From Pseudomonas sp. P8_241 (GTDB lineage: Bacteria > Pseudomonadota > Gammaproteobacteria > Pseudomonadales > Pseudomonadaceae): DNA of 64,000 nucleotides. The stretch's first letter is position 1; each line of letters starts with the position of its first letter. The DNA lies in the NCBI RefSeq assembly GCF_034008315.1, contig NZ_CP125377.1, positions 3,856,001 to 3,920,000 on the forward strand. Reading direction: 5' to 3'. The translations under genes were made by a program, and so were the position numbers. Positions 45,490 to 53,739 of this stretch are shown in pieces. A model generated the notes under the pieces. That model did no database searches and was not told the DNA's origin. It was given only the letters and a program-made list of their open reading frames with translations.

Positions 45490-45993
45490 ATGCAACGCCT
45501 ACAAAAACTCACACCCTGCCTGTGGTTCGACGATCAGGCCGAAGACGCCGCGAAATTCTATTGTTCGATCTTCGATCACTCGAAAATCACTGGCCTTACC
45601 TACTACGGCCACGCCGGGTTCGAGTTCCACGGCCGCCCCGAAGGCTCGGTCATGACGGTCAGCTTCGAACTCGACGGTCAAAGCTTTACCGGGCTCAATG
45701 GTGGACCGCTGTTCAAGTTCAGCGAAGCCATTTCATTCCAGGTCAATTGCCAGACGCAGGAAGAAGTCGACCATTACTGGGGCAATCTGTCGGCCGGGGG
45801 CGTACCTGAGGCGCAGCAATGCGGCTGGCTCAAAGACAAATTCGGGCTGTCGTGGCAGATCGTGCCCATCGCGATGATGGACATGATCAAAGACCCCGAC
45901 ACAAAAAAATCCCAGCGCGCCATGGCCGCGATGATGGAAATGAAAAAACTCGACATCGCGGCGTTGCAACGAGCCTTTGACGGCGAGAGCTAA
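45490..45993 (+). CDS. PhnB-like VOC protein, 167 aa
   Basis: A VOC-superfamily protein of the 3-demethylubiquinone methyltransferase-like (PhnB) type. It begins MQRLQKLTPCLWFDDQAEDAAKFY and has the FELDGQSFTGLNGGPLFKF middle region common in this group, then a WGWL-like segment and a helical C-terminus. ATG 45490 follows GAGGAG by eight bases; the frame extends upstream into the receptor gene without need. Its function is not known; the old methyltransferase name is not supported by motifs. Confidence 0.88.
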   Translation: MQRLQKLTPCLWFDDQAEDAAKFYCSIFDHSKITGLTYYGHAGFEFHGRPEGSVMTVSFELDGQSFTGLNGGPLFKFSEAISFQVNCQTQEEVDHYWGNLSAGGVPEAQQCGWLKDKFGLSWQIVPIAMMDMIKDPDTKKSQRAMAAMMEMKKLDIAALQRAFDGES

Positions 45994-46027
45994 TACACTC
46001 AGGCCCCTGACCTGCCGAGAACCGAGC

Positions 46028-46861
46028 ATGAAACACACCGTCGCCAAAGACGCTGACAAGGCCCCACGCTTCTGGCGCGATGATGCCTTGCCTTTCATCG
46101 AAGCCCGATCGATCGCCGACGGGCGCGAGGTCTGCTACACACGGCACTCCCACGAGCACTTTTCCATCGGTGCGATCACCGCAGGCAGCAGCACCTACAT
46201 CCATGAGCAGTCGGAATTTGCGGTCAGCATCGGCACCGTCGTGCTGATGAACCCGGATGATGTCCACGCCTGCAATCCCATCGATGACCAGCCGTGGTCC
46301 TACGTGATGCTGTACGTCGATACGCCGTGGCTGACCGACTTGCAGCATCAACTCGGGTTCAGTGACGACTTGGCGTTTCGTCGGTTTTCGGTCACTCATA
46401 CGCGCGATGCCCGTCTGTTTGCCGGCCTCAACGATTTGTATGAGGTGCTGGTCGATCCGCAGCAGGACGTCTTGCGCAAACAGAGCCTGGCGGTGGAGTT
46501 CTTCAGCGAGGTGCAATTGCAGCTAAATCCGGTGGCCCAACCGCTGCGCGAACCCAATTTCAAGCTGGAACGCGCCGCCGAGTACATCCGCGACAATTGC
46601 ACGCACATGCTCAAGCTCGAAGACATTTGCACAGCGGCACAACTGTCACCGTCCTACCTGATCCGGGCGTTCAAACAACACTTCGGCATGACGCCTCACG
46701 CTTTCCTGGTCAACCGCCGCATCCAGTTCGCCCAGGACCAACTGCGCAGCGGCAAACTGATCGCCGACGTGGCCCTGGAAGCGGGGTTTGCCGATCAGGC
46801 GCATTTTCAGCGGGCGTTTAAACAGCATTTGGCGGCTACGCCGGGGCAGTATCGGGGGTGA
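46028..46861 (+). CDS. AraC-family transcriptional regulator, 277 aa
   Basis: An AraC/XylS regulator with an N-terminal cupin (about 15-140: RHSHEHFSIGAITAGSS, then NPDDVHACNPI) and a C-terminal double helix-turn-helix (about 175-277: [34 protein letters not shown], then IADVALEAGFADQAHFQRAFKQHL). The cupin usually binds a small ligand. The gene is convergent with the LysE exporter gene, so it may sense the metabolite that exporter releases. ATG 46028 is chosen; the frame also opens upstream. Confidence 0.92.
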   Translation: MKHTVAKDADKAPRFWRDDALPFIEARSIADGREVCYTRHSHEHFSIGAITAGSSTYIHEQSEFAVSIGTVVLMNPDDVHACNPIDDQPWSYVMLYVDTPWLTDLQHQLGFSDDLAFRRFSVTHTRDARLFAGLNDLYEVLVDPQQDVLRKQSLAVEFFSEVQLQLNPVAQPLREPNFKLERAAEYIRDNCTHMLKLEDICTAAQLSPSYLIRAFKQHFGMTPHAFLVNRRIQFAQDQLRSGKLIADVALEAGFADQAHFQRAFKQHLAATPGQYRG

Positions 46862-46870
46862 GCCCCCTGT

Positions 46871-47458
46871 TCAGGGCAACACCAGATACACCGCACTCCC
46901 CACCAACAACCCCGCCATCACCCGGTTGAACAAGCGCATCCCCGCCGGATTGTTCAAATACCCGCGCAGAAACGTCCCGGCATACACCCAGCAACCGACC
47001 GACAAATAACAGATCACCAGGTACACCGCCGCGAACTGCCACACCAGCCGCGCTTCACCGTCGGCAACAAACGCGCCCATGCCGGCCACACAGGCCAGCC
47101 AGGCTTTCGGGTTGAGCCATTGCATGACGGCGCCGTACAACATCGACGGGGCTCGCGCCGACTCCCTGGCCTCCACCTGCCCATTGTCGGCGGCGAGTTT
47201 GCAGGCCATGTACAGCAAAAATGCCACGCCCGCCCACTGCACCACTTGTGTCAGCGCCGGCCATAACTGCAACAGCTCGTGCAGCCCCAGGCCCATCAAC
47301 ACCAACAACAAGACAAACCCCAGCGTCGCTCCGGCCACATGCCGCTGGCTCGCCCTGAAGCCAAACCGTGCCCCGGAGCTCAACGCCACAATGTTCACCG
47401 GCCCCGGCGTGATTGAAGCGACCAACGCAAACGCCGCCATCGATATCATCAGACTCAT
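46871..47458 (-). CDS. LysE-family amino acid exporter, 195 aa
   Basis: An inner-membrane exporter with five to six helices. The hallmark TPGPVNIVALSSGARFGF lies at the N-terminus (about 16-34). The segment QWLNPKAWLAC (about 111-121) is the second conserved loop. ATG 47458 follows AAGG at a short distance; GTG 47461 is one codon further upstream. It ends 9 bases from the convergent AraC gene, a common pairing for LysE exporters. Confidence 0.92.
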   Translation of the reverse strand: MSLMISMAAFALVASITPGPVNIVALSSGARFGFRASQRHVAGATLGFVLLLVLMGLGLHELLQLWPALTQVVQWAGVAFLLYMACKLAADNGQVEARESARAPSMLYGAVMQWLNPKAWLACVAGMGAFVADGEARLVWQFAAVYLVICYLSVGCWVYAGTFLRGYLNNPAGMRLFNRVMAGLLVGSAVYLVLP

Positions 47459-47559
47459 CACACACCTTCTTCCATTGAGTTGAACCAGGCGTGAAGGTAA
47501 AGACCTGCCGCAACCCCGTATTGAAGAAAAATGCCCTGCGGCGGATTAATCCGAAAAAT

Positions 47560-48891
47560 CTACGCGTACAGGCTGACGATCCGCTTCACCTTCACCAACG
47601 CCTCGCGCAGCGAGTTCATGTCCACCGAACCCAGCGCCAGACGTATCGCGTGGGGCACGTGGGTCGTGATCGCAAAGGGTTCGGCTGGCGAAACCGACAC
47701 CTGCTCACGCATCAATGCCATGGCCACCTGATCGGCCCGAGCGTCTTCGGACAACGGCAACCAGATGAAATACGAAGAGGGATGGCTGATGCAGTTGAGC
47801 CCTTGCAGGACTTCGCGGGCCAAGGCTTGCCGGGCCTGCGCATCGGCGCGTTTTTGCGCCTCCAGTTGTCTGACGGTGCCGTCGTCGAGCCAGGCAGTGA
47901 CGATGGCGGTCATCACACCTGGGGTGTTCCAGGTGGTCGCCATGATCGTGCGCTCGAACGCCGGCATCCATTTGGCGGGCGCCGCCACGAATCCGACGCG
48001 CAATCCGGTGGCGACATTTTTCGATAGACCGGACACGTACACCGTCCGTTCGGGCGCCATCTCGGCCAAGGGAGGTGGGGCGTTTTCGGCGAGGAACGCG
48101 TAAGCGGCGTCCTCGATAATCAACAGGTCATGCTGGCGCGCAATCGCCACTAAATGCTCGCGTTGATCGGCGCCCATCACCCAGCCCAACGGATTATGCA
48201 GGGTGGGAATCGAGTAGACCGCCCGAACCGATCGGCTCTGACAGAGTTTTGCCAGCGCCGATAAATCCGGCCCATTGTCGGTGACTGGAATGGGCAAGAC
48301 TTCGAGGTGCAGGGTTTCGGCCAGAGTCTTGAAACCGGGATAGGTCAACGCATCGGCGGCAATCACGTCGCCGGGCTTAAGCAACGCCATCATCGTCACC
48401 GCCAGGCCGTGCTGCGCGCCGCTGACGATCAGCACCTGCTCGGCCGGCACGTTCACCCCTCGCTCCACCAGATGTCGCGCAACCGAGGCTCGCTCGTGCA
48501 GGCGACCCGCATGGGGCTGGTAGCGCAAAAGGGATTCAAGGTCACCGGACAACGCCAACTGACGCAGGGCATTTCGCAACAAATCAGCCTGGCCCGGTAA
48601 TGATGGGTAATTGAAGTTGAGGTCAATCATCCCCGCCGCCACCACTGACTGCGAAATGCCCTGACCAGGCGGCAGCGATGTCTCCCGGACGAAGGTTCCG
48701 CGCCCGGTTTCGCCGCTGACCAGCCCCATGCCTTCAAGTTCTGCATACACCCGGCTGGCAGTCACCAGCGCCAGGCCGTGCTCTGTGGCCAGTTGACGGT
48801 GAGTTGGCAGGCGTGTGCCGGGTGCCAGACGCCCCGAACGGATGTCGGCGGCAAAGGCATCCACCAGGGTTTTATAGCGTGATCGCGGCAT
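47560..48891 (-). CDS. MocR-type regulator (GntR helix-turn-helix fused to aminotransferase), 443 aa
   Basis: A PLP-binding transcription factor. The GntR domain is at about 1-70 (RLPTHRQLATEHGLALVTASRVYAEL), followed by a linker and a fold-type I aminotransferase domain (about 100-440) with the PLP-lysine segment VYVSGLSKNVATGLRVG, where SLSK-type Lys binds PLP. It is divergent from the EamA exporter gene and probably controls it. ATG 48891 is chosen; the frame is open to a TTG at 48912, and neither has a clear ribosome site. A 9-bp inverted repeat lies in the gap. Confidence 0.9.
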   Translation of the reverse strand: MPRSRYKTLVDAFAADIRSGRLAPGTRLPTHRQLATEHGLALVTASRVYAELEGMGLVSGETGRGTFVRETSLPPGQGISQSVVAAGMIDLNFNYPSLPGQADLLRNALRQLALSGDLESLLRYQPHAGRLHERASVARHLVERGVNVPAEQVLIVSGAQHGLAVTMMALLKPGDVIAADALTYPGFKTLAETLHLEVLPIPVTDNGPDLSALAKLCQSRSVRAVYSIPTLHNPLGWVMGADQREHLVAIARQHDLLIIEDAAYAFLAENAPPPLAEMAPERTVYVSGLSKNVATGLRVGFVAAPAKWMPAFERTIMATTWNTPGVMTAIVTAWLDDGTVRQLEAQKRADAQARQALAREVLQGLNCISHPSSYFIWLPLSEDARADQVAMALMREQVSVSPAEPFAITTHVPHAIRLALGSVDMNSLREALVKVKRIVSLYA

Positions 48892-48914
48892 GGGGAGATG
48901 TATCCATGACAATT

Positions 48915-48964
48915 TTTTGATTGTATCGGGAGTCGATCATACGATGGATTACATGCAATCAAAA
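48915..48964. promoter_or_regulatory. Candidate MocR operator: 9-bp inverted repeat
   Basis: The perfect half-sites TTTTGATTG (48915-48923) and CAATCAAAA (48956-48964) face each other across the MocR-EamA gap, with centres 41 bases apart, about four helical turns. This spacing would let one dimer cover both divergent promoters. Confidence 0.5.
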
Positions 48965-48981
48965 CACTGAGCGAGCACGAA

Positions 48982-49878
48982 ATGGAACGGACTTCGGAAC
49001 TGCAAAAACACCGATCGGACAACGCCACCCGCGGCTGGATCAATGGCCTGATCGGTGTGGTGATCTTCAGCGGTTCGTTGCCGGCGACCCGGGTGGCGGT
49101 GCTCGAATTCGACCCGGTGTTCCTGACCGTTGCCCGCGCCACTATCGCCGCCATCCTGGCGCTGTGTTTGTTGTGGCTGTTCAAGGAGAAACGTCCAGCT
49201 CGCGATCAGCTCGTGCCCCTGACCATTGTCGCCTTGGGCGTGGTGATCGGCTTTCCCCTGCTGACCGCACTGGCGCTGCAATACGTGACATCCGCACACT
49301 CCATCGTCTTTGTCGGCCTGCTGCCGCTGGCGACGGCGGTGTTCGGCGTGTTACGCGGTGGCGAGCGGCCACGGCCGGCGTTCTGGATTTTCTCGGTACT
49401 GGGCAGTTTGCTGGTGGTGGGATTTGCCCTGTCCCAAGGGCTGACCGCCTCACCCGAGGGCGACCTCTTGATGTTGTTGGCGATCCTGGCGTGCGGTCTG
49501 GGTTATGCCGAAGGTGCAAAGCTGTCCCGCACCTTCGGTGGCTGGCAGGTGATTTGCTGGGCACTGGTGTTGTCGTTGCCGTTGGTGGCGGTGCTGACCT
49601 GGATGCGCATGCCCGCGTCGTTCAGCGGCATCAGCACGCCGGCCTGGTTCAGCCTGGGTTACGTGTCGCTGTTCAGTATGTTGATCGGATTCGTGTTCTG
49701 GTATCGCGGGCTCGCTCAAGGCGGAATCGCGGCCGTCGGGCAACTGCAACTGTTGCAGCCGTTCTTTGGCCTGACACTGGCCGCCACTTTACTGCACGAA
49801 CAGGTCAGCATCGGCATGCTGGGCGTCACCGTGGCGGTGATCCTGTGTGTCGTCGGCGCGAAGAAATTCGCCAAATAG
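48982..49878 (+). CDS. EamA/DMT-family transporter, 298 aa
   Basis: An inner-membrane exporter with ten helices in two EamA halves (about 20-145 and 160-295). Typical segments include GVVIFSGSLPATRVAV and ATRATIAAIL-like stretches in the first half and GQLQLLQPFFGL in the second. It is divergent from the MocR gene, which usually signals control of export of an amino acid or vitamin by the MocR regulator. The substrate cannot be given. Confidence 0.9.
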   Translation: MERTSELQKHRSDNATRGWINGLIGVVIFSGSLPATRVAVLEFDPVFLTVARATIAAILALCLLWLFKEKRPARDQLVPLTIVALGVVIGFPLLTALALQYVTSAHSIVFVGLLPLATAVFGVLRGGERPRPAFWIFSVLGSLLVVGFALSQGLTASPEGDLLMLLAILACGLGYAEGAKLSRTFGGWQVICWALVLSLPLVAVLTWMRMPASFSGISTPAWFSLGYVSLFSMLIGFVFWYRGLAQGGIAAVGQLQLLQPFFGLTLAATLLHEQVSIGMLGVTVAVILCVVGAKKFAK

Positions 49879-49968
49879 GCGTTGTACGGTGGTTTGCGCC
49901 CATGACTGTATCGGTCAAGCCAGCGCCGGGCTGTGATAAAAATACGGCGATTGCTTCAGGAGCCACCG

Positions 49969-50589
49969 ATGGACATCGCCACCCTCACCCTGTTTCTGCC
50001 CGCCTGCTTCGCCCTCAACATGGCGCCAGGCCCGAACAACTTGCTGTCGGTCAGCAATTCGACCCGCTACGGCTACCGCACGGCGTGTGTGGCCGGCATC
50101 GGGCGGTTGCTGGCATTTGCCGGGATGATCGCTCTCGCCTCGGCCGGCCTGGCGGTCGTGCTGCAAACCTCCGAGCTGTTGTTCTACGCGATCAAGATTC
50201 TCGGCGCGGCGTACCTGTTCTACCTTGCCTGGCAATTGTGGCGCGCCGATCCCGGCGTTGAAAGCGTGGTGACCAGCGCCCCCGTGGGTACGCTGGCATT
50301 GGCCCGGCAGGAATTCCTGGTGGCGGCCGGCAATCCCAAGGCGATCCTGATTTTCACGGCGTTTCTGCCGCAGTTCGTCGATTCGACCCAGGCCATCGCG
50401 CCGCAATTTTTCGTGTTGGGCGCGTTGTTTCTGATGCTGGAATGGATTGCCATCGGCGCCTACGCCTACATGGGCCTGCACATGCGTCGCTGGTTCGCCA
50501 AGCCGTCGGGCAAGCGGATGTTCAATCGCTGCTGTGCGGGGTTGTTGTCGGCGGCGGCTTCGGTGTTGCTGATGGCGCGACGTACCTGA
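49969..50589 (+). CDS. LysE/RhtB-family amino acid exporter, 206 aa
   Basis: A second small LysE-family exporter of six helices. The signature NMAPGPNNLLSVSNSTRYGYR is at about 16-36, and AAGNPKAILIFTAFLPQFV at about 117-135. AGGAG lies six bases before ATG 49969. It follows the EamA gene and may share its message. Two LysE exporters, one EamA exporter and the MocR regulator lie within 4 kb, so this stretch looks like an amino-acid efflux island. Confidence 0.9.
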   Translation: MDIATLTLFLPACFALNMAPGPNNLLSVSNSTRYGYRTACVAGIGRLLAFAGMIALASAGLAVVLQTSELLFYAIKILGAAYLFYLAWQLWRADPGVESVVTSAPVGTLALARQEFLVAAGNPKAILIFTAFLPQFVDSTQAIAPQFFVLGALFLMLEWIAIGAYAYMGLHMRRWFAKPSGKRMFNRCCAGLLSAAASVLLMARRT

Positions 50590-50602
50590 AGTAACCCTGT
50601 AA

Positions 50603-50694
50603 CTGTAGGAGCGAGCCTGCTCGCGATGGCGCCAGGTCAGTCACTGCAATAGCGAATGATATGACGCCATCGCGAGCAGGCTCGCTCCTGCAGG
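50603..50694. repeat. REPIN, GAGCGAGCCTGCTCGCGATGGCG type
   Basis: The left arm ctgtaggagcgagcctgctc is answered by gagcaggctcgctcctgcag. It lies between the LysE exporter gene and the decayed ada gene. Confidence 0.9.
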
Positions 50695-50771
50695 GGGAAT
50701 TGCGCTGCCTCGCGAAATTCCCTGTCGATTTTCCGGTGGAGGCAGCACGTGACGCGTTCTATGCTGCGCCC

Positions 50772-51870
50772 ATGAACCTACAAACCACGCAGCTTCCACC
50801 CCATGCCGAGATGGTCCGCGCCATGCTCGAACGAGACACCGCCTACGAGGGGGTGTTCTTTACGGCGGTCAGGACCACCGGCATTTTCTGCCGCCCCGGT
50901 TGCACCGCACGCAGCCCGAAACCAGAGAATGTCGAGTTCTTTGCCAACGCCGACGACTGCCTCTCGGCCGGCTATCGCGCTTGCCTGCGTTGCAAACCGT
51001 TGGATGCTGCTGCCATCGCCCCCGACTGGGTGCAGAGGTTGCTCACATCGGTGGACGCCGATCCCGAGCTGCGCTGGACCGATGCCCAGTTGCAAGCCCA
51101 AGGCATCGAACCGCTGAAACTGCGCCGCTGGTTCAAGCAGCATTTCGGCATGACCTTTCACACTGGGGGGGGGCCGACAACTGGGCATGGCACTGGGCGG
51201 GATCAAACAAGGCGATTCCATCGACAGCGCCGCGTTCGATTCAGGCTACGAATCCCTGAGCGGTTTTCGCGACGCGTTCCAGAAATCCTTTCACACCACG
51301 CCGGGGCGTGCCGCCCACAGCGAGCCCTTGCTGTTCACGCGACTGACCACGCCGCTGGGGCCAATGATCGCCATGGCCGAACGTCGTGGACTGGTGCTGC
51401 TAGACCCCCTCAAGGTAGCCCCGCGAGCACCCGTGGAAATCGAAGCCCTGCAGCTCCCACCATGGCTACACCCCATGGCGCTGAGGGCACAACAGCGCAT
51501 TTGCAGCAGATGGAGAGGAACAACTGGCGGCGTGCATCGCCGGCAAACTCACCGAATTCAGCGTGCCCTTGCACATGCCAGCACCGAGCTTTCCCGGCAA
51601 GAGTCTAGACCGGACTGGCGAAAATCGCCGAACGGACAGACCACCACGAAAATTGCCATCGCGCGGCGATTCTCCGGCGGCAAACCCGGCGCCAGTCGCG
51701 CGGTGGGCCTGGCCAACGGGCACAACCGGCTGTCGATTGTGGTGCCCTGCCACCGGGTGATTGGCGCCGACGGTTCGTTGACCGGTTACGGCGGCGGCCA
51801 ACCGCGCAAGGCGTTCTTGCTCAGGCTGGAAAACGCGAAGACGCAGATGACCCGTCAATTGGCGTTCTGA
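50772..51870 (+). pseudogene. ada: Frame-broken ada (bifunctional DNA-repair methyltransferase/regulator)
   Basis: Ada normally removes methyl groups from DNA phosphotriesters and O6-methylguanine and turns on the adaptive response. The N-terminal part is intact from ATG 50772, with Zn/methyl-acceptor cysteines in FCRPGCTARSPKPENVEFF and YRACLRCKP. At the G9 run (51165-51173) the frame is lost. Helix-turn-helix sequence continues in another frame ([27 protein letters not shown]), then a third frame carries [11 protein letters not shown], and the last frame ends with [24 protein letters not shown], where the acceptor Cys is still present. At least three frame changes occur, so no full protein can be made unless these are sequencing errors. 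Confidence 0.88.
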
Positions 51871-51893
51871 TCGTTTTGCTCAAGAAGGATTCG

Positions 51894-52527
51894 ATGACCA
51901 GGCACGACCTCTACTCCCCCGCCGGTAAATTCACGGCGGAACTCGATGACGACTGGAGACGCCATATCGGCGGGGCGGCACCGTGCCTGCATCAACCGCA
52001 TCCGGCGCGCGGTCGCGACCGAATCGCTGGTACGGGCGTTGCCTACCAGCAAGGGCAAACGCAAGGCCAGGGACGCGGGTGTCCGGGCGATTGGTGGCGT
52101 TGTTTGGCACCGGCGCTTTTCCACGACCGCAACAGCTTGTCGCCACAGGCTTCGATCCATTGCGCGGTTGCGGTTTTTCCGCCAGCAAGATTGCAACCAT
52201 TCAGGGCATCGCCCAAGCGGCGCTGGACGGCATCGTTCCCGACTACGCCTCGGCGCTGGCGATGGACAATGAAGCGCCGTCAGGCGCACAAATGCGACCC
52301 CTGCGCGGCACGTGAGGAACTGGACGGTCAAAATGCTGCTGATCTACAGCCTCGAACGGCCGGACATTCTGCCCGCAGTTGACTTCGGCGTACGCGAGGG
52401 TTATCGGCGGCTCAAGGGCTGGAGGGTGCGAAGAAGCCAAAGCGCAAGCAGATGATCGAAATCGGCGAGGCGTGGAGTCCGTAATCGGACAGTGGCGGCG
52501 TGGTATCTGTGGCGAGTACTGGCAAGG
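51894..52527 (+). pseudogene. alkA: Frame-broken alkA (3-methyladenine DNA glycosylase)
   Basis: AlkA removes alkylated purines and in the adaptive response is induced with ada. Recognisable pieces occur in changing frames: TAELDDDWRRHI and PCLHQPHPAR near the start (51929-52000), GTGAFPRPQQLVATGFDPL...FSASKIATIQGIAQAALDG in another frame (52100-52260), then WTVKMLLIYSLERPDILPA and KQMIEIGEAWSP, ending with VAAWYLWRV at about 52490-52515. The helix-hairpin-helix Asp region has been lost. No single frame covers the gene. Confidence 0.85.
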
Positions 52528-52689
52528 CCGGAAAACCGCGTGATGGTTCATCGCTGGCAAGCCAGCGAAGGGGCCAACCCATTCACCAAAATGGCCTGCC
52601 TGCTCACCGGCTCTTATGGTGGTATTATGGCACCCACATCCCGGCGCATGTTGAGTGCTGCGCAAACCAGGAGAGATTCGTCAAGCCTC

Positions 52690-53091
52690 AACAACACACT
52701 CAAACAGATCAACTCGACCTACAACTTGGCACAACGCGTGGCGGGGGGGAAAGTCACCCAAAATAAAAGCGGTGAAGCCGAGCTCACCACGGCATTTCGG
52801 CGAGAAGACATGGCACAATGCATGGGTTTCCTGCATGACGGGCTGATTGGCGCGATGCTCGATACCGCCTGCGGATTCGCCGCCGGGACGGTCGCCGGCT
52901 GCGTGCTGGCGTCGCGCCTCTCAGTCAGTGAACTTTCGCCTGCGGTCGGTGAAGTGTTCCTCGCCAAAGGACGCCTGGTGAAAGGGCTGGCTTAGAAGCG
53001 AGTGTTCGCCCGGGCCGAGTTGTTCGCGCAAACCGGCGATCAGTTGAAACTGGTGGCGACCGGCGACGCGATTCTGGTGCCCGTCGAATAA
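52690..53091 (+). pseudogene. Broken PaaI-family thioesterase
   Basis: The hotdog-fold signature survives (MGFLHDGLIGAMLDTACGF at about 52825-52880), and the frame continues to PAVGEVFLAKGRLVKGLA, then a TAG at 52993-52995, then KRVFARAELFAQTGDQLKL to TAA 53089-53091 in the same frame. The start is not preserved: a possible ribosome site AGGAGAG lies at 52669, but no ATG follows. An in-frame stop plus a lost start make it a pseudogene, or a sequencing artefact like its two neighbours. Confidence 0.8.
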
Positions 53092-53142
53092 CCCTGACGG
53101 TCTAGGCTGTCTTGAGTACGTTCAAGACCGCCGGAGGCTCTC

Positions 53143-53631
53143 ATGCAACTCGAAGGTTCCTGCCATTGCGGCGCGGTGTCGTTCAGCCTCACCAGCGCCC
53201 ATCCCTACCCTTACCAGCGTTGCTACTGCTCGATCTGTCGCAAGACCCAGGGCGGCGGCGGCTTTGCGATCAACATTGCCGGTGACGCCAACAGCCTGAA
53301 AGTGCGCGGGCGCAAACAGATCGCGATCTACCACGCGCTGATCAAAAGCGACGGCGACAAGCGCGCCCACCGCAGCAGCGCCGAGCGGCATTTCTGTTCA
53401 GTCTGCGGCTCGGGTCTATGGCTCTTCAGCCCGCAATGGCCGGAGCTGATTCACCCGTTCGCTTCAGCCATTGATACCCCGCTGCCGGTGCCGCCGGAAC
53501 ACACGCACCTGTTGCTGGACTCCAAGGCATCGTGGGTCGAGGCCGAGGTGAAGCCCGGCGACAAGCAGTTCGATGCCTACCCGCAAGAGTCCATCGCCCA
53601 GTGGCACGAGCGGCTCGGACTGGCCTGCTGA
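53143..53631 (+). CDS. GFA (CENP-V) domain zinc protein, 162 aa
   Basis: A small protein of the glutathione-dependent formaldehyde-activating (GFA) family. Zinc-binding Cys pairs are visible: CHCG (7-10), CYCSIC (about 27-32) and CSVCGS (about 86-91). Family members bind zinc and are often named after Gfa, but most are not shown to act on formaldehyde. It is intact, unlike the three pseudogenes just upstream, and it lies immediately before the second receptor gene. Confidence 0.88.
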   Translation: MQLEGSCHCGAVSFSLTSAHPYPYQRCYCSICRKTQGGGGFAINIAGDANSLKVRGRKQIAIYHALIKSDGDKRAHRSSAERHFCSVCGSGLWLFSPQWPELIHPFASAIDTPLPVPPEHTHLLLDSKASWVEAEVKPGDKQFDAYPQESIAQWHERLGLAC

Positions 53632-53643
53632 GAATAATTATCA
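53629..53643. promoter_or_regulatory. Fur box upstream of the second receptor gene
   Basis: TGAGAATAATTATCA matches the 7-1-7 Fur consensus TGATAAT-N-ATTATCA with one mismatch. It overlaps the last codon and stop of the GFA gene and ends two bases before the shared block. This predicts repression by iron-loaded Fur. Confidence 0.85.
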
Positions 53644-53644
53644 A

Positions 53645-53692
53645 TTTTTTTCACGCGGCAGTTCCCCTTTGCGTTTTTCGTTCGGTTAACCC
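53645..53692 (+). promoter_or_regulatory. Shared upstream block B before the second receptor gene
   Basis: A close copy of 42829-42877 in the same position relative to a paralogous receptor, ending 47 bases before ATG 53740 and adjoining the Fur box. This second copy has no fecI gene beside it, so the sigma factor at 41318 is the likely reader. Confidence 0.6.
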
Positions 53693-53739
53693 CTCAGAAG
53701 CACTTCAACTACCGACCGATTCGACGCATAGGGATCCCC

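Noticed and set aside
50661..51608. Treating the first open part of ada as a short functional gene
   Set aside because: After the G9 run the translated residues no longer resemble any Ada protein, while true Ada sequence continues in another frame.
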